A DNA stretch of 64,000 bases, from positions 248,001 through 312,000 of the forward strand of contig NZ_SSOD01000004.1 in assembly GCF_004801305.1 (NCBI RefSeq), given 5' to 3'. The DNA comes from Pseudothauera rhizosphaerae (lineage in GTDB: Bacteria; Pseudomonadota; Gammaproteobacteria; Burkholderiales; Rhodocyclaceae). The notes under the pieces were generated by a model. The model saw nothing but the letters and a program-made list of their open reading frames with translations. It did not search any database and was not told the DNA's origin. Below are positions 6,623 through 15,815 of this stretch, piece after piece. Numbering within the stretch: position 1 is the stretch's first letter; each line of letters opens with the position of its first letter. Made by a program: the position numbers and the translations under genes.

Positions 6623-8728
6623 TCATCGTTCGCCGTCCGGGAAGAAGCGGAAGTGGTAGCAGGCCCGCGCGAAGGCCGCCGCCTCGCCGCCCGCGGGGTG
6701 GCCGTAGCGCAGGCGGGCGTAGGCGGCGGCCAGCTCCGCCGCGTGGGCGCCGTGGGGATGGCCGGCCAGGCGGCGGGACAAGGCATGGGGGCATTCGGAA
6801 GACGCCACCTCCAGGCCGCCCCGCGCCAGTTGGCGGCGGATGCGCTCCCAGCCGCGCTGCACCGGATCGGCGCGGCGCCATGCCGTCCAGCGCGCGAAGG
6901 CCGCGTACAGGCCGGCCAGCAGCAGGAGGATGCCGGCCAGGGCCGCGCTGAGCATGGCCCAGCCACCGCTGACCGATTCCCCGTCGCCGAACAGTTCGGA
7001 CTGGCGCCGGGCGTCGTAGCGGATCACCCACTTGTCCAGCATGGCCAGCCAGCCGCGCTGGGAGGCATCGGCAGCGGACGAGGCCGGCCCGGCCTGCACC
7101 ACCGGGGCGGCCGTGACGATGGCCGGGGTGCCGGGAGCACCGGCCGCCGCGGGCGCCGGCGCCGCCGGCTTGCGCGCGGCGGCCGGCTTGTCGTCGGCGA
7201 AGCGCTGGGGGGCGACGAAGTCGGTGGGGTCTAGGCGCATCCAGCCCTCGTCCGCCAGCCAGACCTCGCTCCAGGCGTGGGCATGGGATTCCTTGACCAG
7301 CACGAAGTCGGTCAACGCCATCAGGCGTCCGCCGCGGTAGCCGGCCACCAGGCGGGCCGGCACGCCCGCGGCGCGCATCAGCAGCACGAAACTGGCGGCC
7401 AGCAGGTCGGAGCCGCCTTCGCGGGTGTCGAACAGGAAGGCGTCGTAGGGATGTTCGGTCTGCGGCGCGCCGACCTTCTCGTCGTAGCGGTAGCCGCCCT
7501 TGCCGAAGTATTCGAGTGCGGCCACGGCGCGCTCGCGCGGCTGCGGGTGTTCCGCCGCGATGCGGCGCCCCAGCTCGACCAGGCGCGGGTTGCGGCCGGG
7601 AGGCAGTTGCAGCGCGGCCTCCAGGCGGGCGGGATCGGGCTCGCGGCCGATGCGGCCGTCCAGGTAGGCGGTGGCCTGGTAGCGCGTCTCGTCGATGATC
7701 GCGCTCATGGACAGCAACTGGTAGTCCCGCGTGAGGAAGGATTCGGCCACCGGCTCGGCGGGCAGGTCCAGCGCGTACAGCCATTTCTGCCCGTGGGGCG
7801 CGAGCCGCATGCGGTAGGACAGCAGGCGGCCGGGGGTGCGCCATTCGGCCGCCCACTGCTCGCGGCTGCGGAAGGCCGTGGCCATGACCTGCGCGCGCCG
7901 CTCGAAGCCTTCCGCGGCGTGCCAGTCCCGCCCGTCGAAGCGCCACAGCACCGGGCCGCGCCAGTACAGGCGGGAGACCGGCGGCACGTAGCCGTCGAAC
8001 TCGGCCACCAGCGCGGTACCGTCGCCGCCGCCCGTGCCGCGGGGTGCGCCGGGGGTGAACACGCCCTCCGCGCCGCGGCCGCCGGTGCCGCGATCCAGCG
8101 AAATGCCGATGGGCAGGCCCAGGGCGAGGCCGAAGTCCCACAGCGGCCCGGGAATGCGCGGCACCAGCAGGAACAGCAGCAGCGCGGGCGGCAGGGCCAG
8201 GCCCAGCAGGGTGCTGCCGGTGCGCAGCGGGCGCGGCGTGCCGGCCAGCGCCGCCAGCGCGGCCAGCAGCGCGGGCGCAAGCAGCAGCAGGAGCAGCAGG
8301 GCGATGGCGTCCGGGTAATGCACCATGGCCAGCGCCGCCAGCACGCAGGCACCGAACACGAGCAGCAGCGCGTCGCGGCGGCGCTGGGTTTCCAGCGCCT
8401 TGATGGCGAGCACGAGCACGAAGGCGGCCAGCACGCTGTTGCCCGCGCCCAGTTGGCGGTGGGTCAGCGCCAGCACCAGGATGGACAGCGCCAGCAGGCT
8501 GCCCCACCACCACGGCCCCACTGCGCGCCCCGTGCGCCAGGCCCAGGCCTTGAGGCCCAGCGGCAGCAGGGCCAGCGGCACCATCCACGGCGGCAGATGC
8601 CACAGGGCCGGGACGAAGGCGGTGAGCAGGGTGGCGAGTATCCACGGCAGCGCGGTGCGTACTTCGTCGTCGGGGCGGCCGTGGCTGCGGGCGGCGAGGG
8701 ATGGCCACCAGGCGGTGAGGCGCTTCAT
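6623..8728 (-). CDS. TgpA-like membrane transglutaminase-fold protein lacking the catalytic Cys
   Basis: This 701-residue protein has the TgpA layout: a hydrophobic N-terminal region of about 190 residues with several membrane spans, a periplasmic transglutaminase-like domain at about 370-510, a Pro/Ala-rich linker, a further membrane span near 590-610 and a C-terminal DUF4129-like tail. The core is recognisable from SFVLLMRAAGVPARLVAGY, the His motif HAHAWSEVW (His484) and LDPTDF (Asp500). The position that is Cys in active members (G-[FY]-C-[EQ]-x-[FY]-A) reads G-G-S-D-L-L-A, with Ser440 encoded at 7409-7411. The enzyme is therefore probably not a normal thiol transglutaminase. Its start overlaps the DUF58 stop by four bases, forming the usual MoxR-DUF58-TgpA cassette. 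Confidence 0.85.
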   Translation of the reverse strand: MKRLTAWWPSLAARSHGRPDDEVRTALPWILATLLTAFVPALWHLPPWMVPLALLPLGLKAWAWRTGRAVGPWWWGSLLALSILVLALTHRQLGAGNSVLAAFVLVLAIKALETQRRRDALLLVFGACVLAALAMVHYPDAIALLLLLLLAPALLAALAALAGTPRPLRTGSTLLGLALPPALLLFLLVPRIPGPLWDFGLALGLPIGISLDRGTGGRGAEGVFTPGAPRGTGGGDGTALVAEFDGYVPPVSRLYWRGPVLWRFDGRDWHAAEGFERRAQVMATAFRSREQWAAEWRTPGRLLSYRMRLAPHGQKWLYALDLPAEPVAESFLTRDYQLLSMSAIIDETRYQATAYLDGRIGREPDPARLEAALQLPPGRNPRLVELGRRIAAEHPQPRERAVAALEYFGKGGYRYDEKVGAPQTEHPYDAFLFDTREGGSDLLAASFVLLMRAAGVPARLVAGYRGGRLMALTDFVLVKESHAHAWSEVWLADEGWMRLDPTDFVAPQRFADDKPAAARKPAAPAPAAAGAPGTPAIVTAAPVVQAGPASSAADASQRGWLAMLDKWVIRYDARRQSELFGDGESVSGGWAMLSAALAGILLLLAGLYAAFARWTAWRRADPVQRGWERIRRQLARGGLEVASSECPHALSRRLAGHPHGAHAAELAAAYARLRYGHPAGGEAAAFARACYHFRFFPDGER

Positions 8729-9602
8729 GCCGCCGCCTCCGCGCTGCCGTGCAGCGCCAGCGCGCGCAGGCAGGCGTGGCGCTGCCGTTCGCCGCGCCCG
8801 CCGGGCAGGCGCAGGGCGGGCAGCACGAGGGCGTAGTCGCCGCCGCCGGCCTCCGCGTCCAGCACCTGGCGGGCCAGCCGGGCGAGCCGGTCTTCCGCGT
8901 CGCCGGCCAGGGCGTCCCAGTCGAGGACGGCCGCATGGCTGCCCTGGGCGCCTTCGAAGCCGTGCGCGAGCAACTGGTCGCTGCGTGCCCAGATCTTCCA
9001 GGCGATGCGGCGCAGGGATTCGCCCTCCTGCCACTGGCGCAGGTCGCCCAGGGTGTCGCTGGCCTCGCCGTGGGCGGCGGCCGGAGGCGGCGGGGCACTC
9101 GCGGCGGGCGCGGGCCACACCAGCACGCGCGCCGGGCAATGGTGGTCGAGGCGGGCTTCGAGCAGGCCGAAGGGGTAGCGGGAGTACAGGCGCAGCGTGC
9201 CGACCGGGCGCCAGCCGCGCTGCGGGCAGGGCAGGGGTACGCGCAGGTGCAGTGCTGCGCCCGCCGCCTGCGGCGTGCCGTCGGGGGCGGCCAGGGCGAC
9301 GTCCCGCGCGCCGCCGTCGGTGGCGATGCGCAGCCCGTGGCGCGGGGTACCACCGCCGCCCGGCAGGGTCAGCGGTAGCCAGGCCGTCTCGCCGGCGAAC
9401 ACGGGTGCCGGTTCGCCGCTGTGTATGGTCAGGCCGCGCAGGTTGCGCCAGCTCGGCCACACGGACAGGGCGGCGGTGGCGGCGAGCAGGAACACCAGCA
9501 GGAAGACCTGGTTGTTGCCGTAGTTGGCCGCGGCGAGGAAGAGCACCGTGAGCAGTGCGGCGAACACCCAGCCGGCTGCCGTGGGGCGCAGGCGCGGCCG
9601 GC

Positions 9603-9606
<4 letters not shown>
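8725..9606 (-). CDS. DUF58 / von Willebrand A-like protein
   Basis: This 293-residue protein begins with two closely spaced membrane segments (about residues 12-50) and has the DUF58 core in its second half, recognisable from the GDLRQWQEGESLRRIAWK block. DUF58 proteins are almost always encoded between a MoxR ATPase and a transglutaminase-like protein, as here, and are thought to act with MoxR in the assembly or maturation of envelope or redox complexes; the exact role is unknown. It overlaps both neighbours by four bases. A proline-rich insert around residues 165-180 looks like a flexible linker. Confidence 0.85.
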
Positions 9607-10544
<938 letters not shown>

Positions 10545-10584
10545 GGGACGGGTCCTTGTCGGTGAAGCGGGGAGGGGGCGGGCG

Positions 10585-10980
10585 TCAGCGCCCGCCGTAG
10601 AGGTTCCAGCTCACGATGTCGTCGCTGCTTTGGACGCCATCGGGACCGAGGGAATAGACTTCGAACGCGCTCGAAGTCCCCGGATTGCGGAATTGGTAGG
10701 GCCGTCCCCAGGGGTCCGGCGGCACGAAGGCGAGGGTGTCGTCGGCCACCAGCGCGTCCAGCCCGTCGGCCGTGGTGGGCATGGCCCGCCCGCCGGGCCG
10801 GGGCGTGAGCAGGGCCGCGACCAGCACGCGGATGTCGTCGCGCGCCCGCGACGCCGCGCGCAACTCGTCCGTATCCCGTTGGGCATGGAGTTGCGCGCCG
10901 ATGGCGACGGCCGCCGCGAGCGGCAGCAGCCAGGCCATGGTGACGAGGAGGCCGCCGCCGCGGCGCGCTGCGGCCGTCAT
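10585..10980 (-). CDS. GspG-like pseudopilin-related protein without a canonical prepilin site
   Basis: The 131-residue product has one N-terminal membrane segment and ends with DPWGRPYQFRNPG and a YSLGPDG segment, the hallmark C-terminal calcium-loop region of GspG major pseudopilins. The N terminus reads RRGGGLLVTMAWLLPL instead of G-F-T-L-[IL]-E, so the Glu at mature position 5 that is needed for pilin assembly is missing. It may be a membrane-anchored GspG paralogue that does not polymerise, or a cap or regulatory subunit. The ATG at 10980 overlaps the stop of the pentahaem cytochrome gene by four bases, so the two are tightly coupled. Confidence 0.7.
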   Translation of the reverse strand: MTAAARRGGGLLVTMAWLLPLAAAVAIGAQLHAQRDTDELRAASRARDDIRVLVAALLTPRPGGRAMPTTADGLDALVADDTLAFVPPDPWGRPYQFRNPGTSSAFEVYSLGPDGVQSSDDIVSWNLYGGR

Positions 10981-13103
10981 CGCGCTGCCTCCGCACGGGC
11001 GAGCGGGGCAGGCTGGAGCACGCGCTCGGCGGTCTGCATCAGCACCGGCGGGATGACGGTCTCGATCTCTCCCATGCCCTGGCGTCCGATGTTCTCCAGG
11101 ATGGGTTCGAAGGCGAGCCGGTACCACAGCCGGGCCCGTACCGTGTAAGGCGCCCGGGCGTCCGGCGGCAGGGCCACCGCGTAGCCGATGCGTTCGGCGG
11201 CCCCCGCTGCGATCGGTTTGCGCGGATACACCAGGCGGTCGGTGTCGAACAGGAGGTGGCGCAGATCGATCCTGCCCGCGTCGTCGAGCATGTGCTTGAC
11301 CCACATCGGCGCCGTCGGGTCGATGGCGCCGCTGGTTCCATCGAAGGCGCCGCTGTGGTGCAGCGTGCGCCCCGCGCCGTCGAGGACTTCGACTTCCAGC
11401 CACATGTGGCGCTGGTCGAGCGGCCCGGTGGGCAGGGCGTGGCCGGCGCCGGTGTTGCGGACCTCGACGGTGAGGGCCAGGTCGCCGCCGCCGGTGCTCG
11501 CGGAGTGGATCGAGAGTTCCGCCGCGGCTTCCAGCAGGCCGAGCACCTGGCGGCGCGTTTCGCGCAGTTCGTCGTGATATTCGGCGCGTTGGAACAGCCG
11601 GTTGATGCCGCCGGGGGAGCCGCCGCGCAGGGTGTGCGTCAGGCCGCCGGGCAGATCCGGGTCGGAGAGCAGGTAGTTGTTGCCGGGGATGCGGTGCGAT
11701 ACCGTCCTGCGCGGGCGTTCGCCGCGCTTGAGCGCTGCGATGTAGGACGCCGGGTCGCGCGCCATGTGGCAGTCCTGGCATTGCACCCCCTGCGCGGCAA
11801 AGGGCGAGCGGCGCCATTCGTCGTAGGTTTCCTGGAAGTGCAGCGGGTGCTGGCCGGCCACCACCGGCATGCGGATCTCGGTATGGCAGGCGCCGCACAG
11901 CCCGCTCTCTCCCATGTGGGGGGCATCGCGCCGCGCCTGCATGTCGAGCGCGTGGCGCGAGGGCGCAGCCATGATCATGGCTGGATGGACGCTGCGGCGC
12001 ACGCCGTTGATGTGCGAGGTGAGCGCGCCGTTGCCGGCCAGCGGCTCGGGATGGGTGGCGGTGTGGCAGACGACGCAGCCCACCCCCTCTTCCAGGGCTT
12101 CGGTCTCCTGCACGCTGGGCAGCGGCGTGACGAAACCGGTCAGCGTGCCAAGCGGGTTGTGGCAGGACTCGCACCAGCGGCCCTTTTCGGTGCCGTGTTG
12201 CGCGCCGGCGCGCGAGGCGGCGACGTTCTCCCGCACCGAGGCGTCGTAGATCAGGTCGCGATCGGAAATCGCATGCATCGAAGCGCTCCATTCCATGAAT
12301 TCGCGCCGGTGGCATTCGCCGCAGCTTCTCGCGGAGGGCACGCCGCGCCAGTTCACCAGCCCGCCGTCGGCGGTCTTCCATTCGCCGGGGGCGAACGGGT
12401 GGTCGCCGAAAGGCAGGGAATAGAACGGCATGTCCCGCGCTACGACGACGCCGAGGGCCCTGTCCGGCGGCAGGGCGGCCCACAGGGCGGTGCCCAGCGC
12501 CATGCATCCCATACAGGCGAGTCCGAACGGCCGCCACGCGGCCCGCTGCGGCGCCCCCCGGGTCCGGCGCAGGTGCGCGAGCAGGCCGGCGACCGCGAAC
12601 GGCGCGGCCCAGCGGTGTACGTCGAGCAGCCACACATGGGCGCCGTAGGGCAGCGTGGCCGGGTTGCCGGCCAGGTAGAGGACGGCGGGTGCGGCGATGG
12701 CGAGGCCGCTCAGCAGCACCAGCGCCAGCGCCCACAGCAGGCCGTGGCCGATCAGGCGGTGGCGCACGGTCCGGTCGTGGCGGCAGTTCTTCAGCAACAG
12801 CAGCGGCAGGGCGACGCAGGCCGGCGGCTCGCGCCCGTCCCGCAAATGGACGGTGGCGAACGCGGCCAGCAGGATCAGGGCCAGCACGCCCGCCACCAGG
12901 TGGGCGGACAGCAGGACCTGTACGAGCGGGCCGTGCGGCGGGCCCAGCCAGAGCGCCAGGCCGGTGAGCAGCGTGATCGCCAGGGCGACGAGCAGCGCAT
13001 GGAGTAACTGCCGCGTGGTCTCGCGGGTGCGCCACGCCAGGCCGGCCGGTGCCGAGGCGTGGTTGACCGCGGTGGGGCCGGTGAGGGAGACGCCGTGAGG
13101 CAT
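10977..13103 (-). CDS. membrane cytochrome b / pentahaem cytochrome c fusion protein
   Basis: This 708-residue protein has an N-terminal membrane part with four or five spans (about residues 35-210) carrying His residues in the helices, like a b561-type di-haem b domain. A large periplasmic part follows with five c-type haem sites: CGECH at 261, CESCH at 311, CVVCH at 343, CGACH at 403 and CQDCH at 442. The last 250 residues look like a beta-rich domain without haem sites. The architecture suggests electron transfer from the quinol pool to a periplasmic or outer-membrane acceptor. It is followed in tight coupling by a GspG-like gene and preceded by a di-haem DUF1111 gene, in line with the pseudopilus operon upstream. 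I cannot assign a named enzyme. Confidence 0.75.
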   Translation of the reverse strand: MPHGVSLTGPTAVNHASAPAGLAWRTRETTRQLLHALLVALAITLLTGLALWLGPPHGPLVQVLLSAHLVAGVLALILLAAFATVHLRDGREPPACVALPLLLLKNCRHDRTVRHRLIGHGLLWALALVLLSGLAIAAPAVLYLAGNPATLPYGAHVWLLDVHRWAAPFAVAGLLAHLRRTRGAPQRAAWRPFGLACMGCMALGTALWAALPPDRALGVVVARDMPFYSLPFGDHPFAPGEWKTADGGLVNWRGVPSARSCGECHRREFMEWSASMHAISDRDLIYDASVRENVAASRAGAQHGTEKGRWCESCHNPLGTLTGFVTPLPSVQETEALEEGVGCVVCHTATHPEPLAGNGALTSHINGVRRSVHPAMIMAAPSRHALDMQARRDAPHMGESGLCGACHTEIRMPVVAGQHPLHFQETYDEWRRSPFAAQGVQCQDCHMARDPASYIAALKRGERPRRTVSHRIPGNNYLLSDPDLPGGLTHTLRGGSPGGINRLFQRAEYHDELRETRRQVLGLLEAAAELSIHSASTGGGDLALTVEVRNTGAGHALPTGPLDQRHMWLEVEVLDGAGRTLHHSGAFDGTSGAIDPTAPMWVKHMLDDAGRIDLRHLLFDTDRLVYPRKPIAAGAAERIGYAVALPPDARAPYTVRARLWYRLAFEPILENIGRQGMGEIETVIPPVLMQTAERVLQPAPLARAEAAR

Positions 13104-13113
13104 GGTTCTCCCC

Positions 13114-14601
13114 TCAGATCGATTCGAGGAAGCGCAGCAGGGCCTGGCGTTCCTCCTTGCTGAGGTGGCGGTAGCGCTGCTGCGCGGCTTCCGCTTCGCC
13201 GCCGTGCCACAGGATGGCTTCCTCCAGGTTGCGGGCGCGGCCGTCGTGCAGGAAGCGGGTGTGGCCGTTGGTGAGTTCGGTGAGGCCGATGCCCCACAGC
13301 GGCGGGGTGCGCCATTCGGTGGCGGTCGCCTCGTGGTCCGGGCGGCCGGCCAGGCCCGGCCCCATGTCGTGCAGCAGCAGGTCGGTGTAGGGGTGGATGG
13401 TCTGCCCGCGCAGGCGGCGCTGGGGGTGGTCGTCGCCGGTCTGCCAGGTGGGGACGTGGCAGGATGCGCAGCCGGCCTGGGCGAACAGCGCCTCGCCGCG
13501 GGTGGCGAGCGGGTCGTCCAGGTTGCGCCGCGCCGGCACGGCGAGCAGTTGCAGGTAGACGGCGAGGTCGGTGAGTTCCTCTTCCGACAGTTCCGGCTCG
13601 CCGGGGAAGGTGTTGGACGGCGCCGCGAGGCAGTCGTCCTGGTTGGGCAGGCAGCCTTCCCGCGGGAACACCGGGCTGGTCACGCCCATGTCGTCGAAGG
13701 ACGCGCCGGCGCTCTGCACGCGCAGCGAGGGCTGGTTGGCCTTCAGCGAGAAGCGCCCCATGACGCGCCGGCCGGTTTCCGGGTCGGTGAGCCAGTTCGG
13801 CTTGCCCTTCACGCCGTCGGGCTTCTCGCTGGCCGCGTAGGCCAGGATGTCCCGTTCGGCGATCGCTTCGAGCAGGCCCATGCCGTGCACCGGCGGGGCC
13901 ACGCGCGCTTCCAGGATCAGATCGTCGGGCAGGGGGCCGTAGCCGGGGGCTTCGACGCGGTAATGGGGCTTGAGCAGGGTGTAGGGCTCGCCGTCGGCGA
14001 AGCTGCCCGGGATTTCCTCGTAGCGCACGCGGCCGATGCCTTCCGGCCGCACGCCGGGGGCGCCGCGGTCGCGCAACTGGCCGTGGTAGCCGTCCGGGGC
14101 CTTCCAGCCGCCCTGGCCGTCGGGCACCGACATGCGCAGGAACATGCCGGTCATGGGTTCGTCCTCCGAGGCGGGCGGGCGGGCACGGCCGTCGTTGACG
14201 TGGCAGGTGTCGCAGGAGGTGGCGTTGTAGTGCGGCCCCGCGCCGTACTTGGGGATGCGCTCGGGGAAGCCGGCGGGGAAGCCGAACTTGCGCTCGAAGA
14301 GGCCGTCGCCCCGGTCGAACTGGGCGGACAACTGCCACGGCAGGTTGGGGGCTTCCTGCTCGAAGGGAAGCCAGCCCTTGTGGAAGGAGGTCAGGTCGCC
14401 GCCGGCCAGCGCGCGCGGGTCGGCATCGCGGAACCAGCCCATGTCTTCGTCCCCGTAGCCGAACAGGGGGTGGATGGCGGACCGGTACAGGGTCCAGCCG
14501 AACACGCCGACGGCGATGCCGGCGAGCAGGAGCAGCGTGGTGCGGAGGGTTCTGCCCGCGCGGGCCGGGCCGGGCGGGGCGGAGATGCTCGATGTGGTCA
14601 T
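13114..14601 (-). CDS. DUF1111-type di-haem oxidoreductase
   Basis: This 495-residue protein has one N-terminal membrane anchor or uncleaved signal (about 18-40) and a periplasmic domain with haem sites CDTCH at 130-134 and CASCH at 378-382. The overall pattern is that of the DUF1111 'di-haem oxidoreductase / thiol oxidoreductase' family, distantly related to MauG and CcpA; it includes the C-terminal FLHDGRARNLEEAILWHGGEA block (residues near 455-475). Substrates are unknown. The gene sits ten bases upstream of the pentahaem cytochrome gene and 29 bases downstream of the barrel protein gene, so the three are likely one transcript and one electron-transfer module. Confidence 0.85.
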   Translation of the reverse strand: MTTSSISAPPGPARAGRTLRTTLLLLAGIAVGVFGWTLYRSAIHPLFGYGDEDMGWFRDADPRALAGGDLTSFHKGWLPFEQEAPNLPWQLSAQFDRGDGLFERKFGFPAGFPERIPKYGAGPHYNATSCDTCHVNDGRARPPASEDEPMTGMFLRMSVPDGQGGWKAPDGYHGQLRDRGAPGVRPEGIGRVRYEEIPGSFADGEPYTLLKPHYRVEAPGYGPLPDDLILEARVAPPVHGMGLLEAIAERDILAYAASEKPDGVKGKPNWLTDPETGRRVMGRFSLKANQPSLRVQSAGASFDDMGVTSPVFPREGCLPNQDDCLAAPSNTFPGEPELSEEELTDLAVYLQLLAVPARRNLDDPLATRGEALFAQAGCASCHVPTWQTGDDHPQRRLRGQTIHPYTDLLLHDMGPGLAGRPDHEATATEWRTPPLWGIGLTELTNGHTRFLHDGRARNLEEAILWHGGEAEAAQQRYRHLSKEERQALLRFLESI

Positions 14602-14630
14602 GTGCCGTTCTCCGGGATGGAAAGGGAGGT

Positions 14631-15815
14631 TCAGAAGTCCAGGCTGTAGCCCAGGCGCAGGGCCGTGGAGCGCCAGCGCAGCTCTTTCAGGTCGATGGCG
14701 GAGCCGAGGCCGATGCCGCCGTCCTGCGCCCAGCGGGTGTCGTCCCGGCCCCGGTCGCTGTCGCTGCGCAGGTGGTGCGCGCCCAGCAGCAACTGCCCGC
14801 CGCCGTCCAAGCGGTAGGCCAGGCTCAGGTCGATTTCATGCAGGCGGGCGTTGGCCTCGTGGATGAAACTGTCCGGCTGGGCGAAGTCGCTGCGCAGCGC
14901 CCAGTGGCCGCGGCCCTTGAGCTTCGTCCAGGAATGGCGGTAGCCCACGGCCAGGTCCAGGTCGGGGCCGAGCGCGAACTGCACGCCCAGGCCGGCATAG
15001 GGGCCGTACCAGCGCACCCGGTACTGGCTGTCGGCGTCGAAGGTGGTGCCGGCCGGCAGGGTGGCGGGGGGGCGGGAGACGATCATCTCGGTGCGCCCGA
15101 TGCGCAGCCGGCGGTCGTGCAGCGCGAGGCCGCCGTGCAGCGTCAGCGCGGTGCCCCGCGGCACGGCCAGGCCGATGCGGTAGCGCCCGCCCAGGTGCAG
15201 GTCGTACAGGCGCGACTTGCGGGCGTCGGATTCGCTGACGGACCAGGGGTCGCGCCGGCCGTCGCTCTCGTAGTCGGAATCGCGCACCTCGCCGCTCAGG
15301 CTCTCGGCATAGGCCAGGCCGCCTTCCACCGCCCAGTGCGTGCCCAGCGGCACCGCCCCCTCCCAGCGCAGGCCGGCGCTGCGCAGGCCGCGCCAGGACA
15401 GTTCGGAGATCACGTCGGGCGACTGGCCGGGCACGCCGATGCGCCAGTCGAGGGACTCCTGGCGGGCCTCGGCGTACAGCCGGCTTTCCACGCCGCGCGG
15501 GGGTTCGGCCGCGGCAGCGGGGGCCGGGGCAGCGACGGTGAAGACGGCCAGCGGCGCCTCGCCGGCCGGCCCGGCCGCCGGTAGTGCCACGCTGCGGTGG
15601 GCCTGGCCGCCGCCTTGCGCCATGACCGTCATCCGCGGTGCATTGGGGGCGGGGGTCGCGGAGGGTGTGGCGGAGGGGGCCGGCTCCGTTTCGAGGGCGA
15701 CGCGCTGGTGCTTGCCGCCGGCATCGAAGATGGTCATCTGCATGGCCCCGGCCGGCAGGGCAGCGGTGCCGGCGAGGAGCAGCGCGAAGGTGGGGAAGGG
15801 GGGGCGCGTCCTCAT
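14631..15815 (-). CDS. outer-membrane beta-barrel protein with a repeated N-terminal motif
   Basis: The 394-residue product has a signal peptide ending near residue 24 (AGA-MQM) and a C-terminal half made of alternating amphipathic strands ending in LRLGYSLDF, with the terminal Phe typical of outer-membrane barrels recognised by Bam. The family is not certain; it is reminiscent of omptin- or POMP-like barrels. The mature N terminus holds two copies of a motif, QMTIFDAGGKHQRVAL at 26-41 and RMTVMAQGGGQAHRSVAL at 61-78, separated by a Pro/Ser/Ala linker. The start overlaps the secretin stop by four bases, tying the barrel to the secretion machine upstream and to the cytochromes downstream. Confidence 0.72.
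   Translation of the reverse strand: MRTRPPFPTFALLLAGTAALPAGAMQMTIFDAGGKHQRVALETEPAPSATPSATPAPNAPRMTVMAQGGGQAHRSVALPAAGPAGEAPLAVFTVAAPAPAAAAEPPRGVESRLYAEARQESLDWRIGVPGQSPDVISELSWRGLRSAGLRWEGAVPLGTHWAVEGGLAYAESLSGEVRDSDYESDGRRDPWSVSESDARKSRLYDLHLGGRYRIGLAVPRGTALTLHGGLALHDRRLRIGRTEMIVSRPPATLPAGTTFDADSQYRVRWYGPYAGLGVQFALGPDLDLAVGYRHSWTKLKGRGHWALRSDFAQPDSFIHEANARLHEIDLSLAYRLDGGGQLLLGAHHLRSDSDRGRDDTRWAQDGGIGLGSAIDLKELRWRSTALRLGYSLDF

Noticed and set aside
6465-9353. A 962-codon minus-strand frame overlapping the FTR1, TgpA and DUF58 genes
   Set aside because: It is a shifted frame of the same strand with Arg/Pro/Ala low-complexity sequence, while the true genes have clear motifs and coupled starts.
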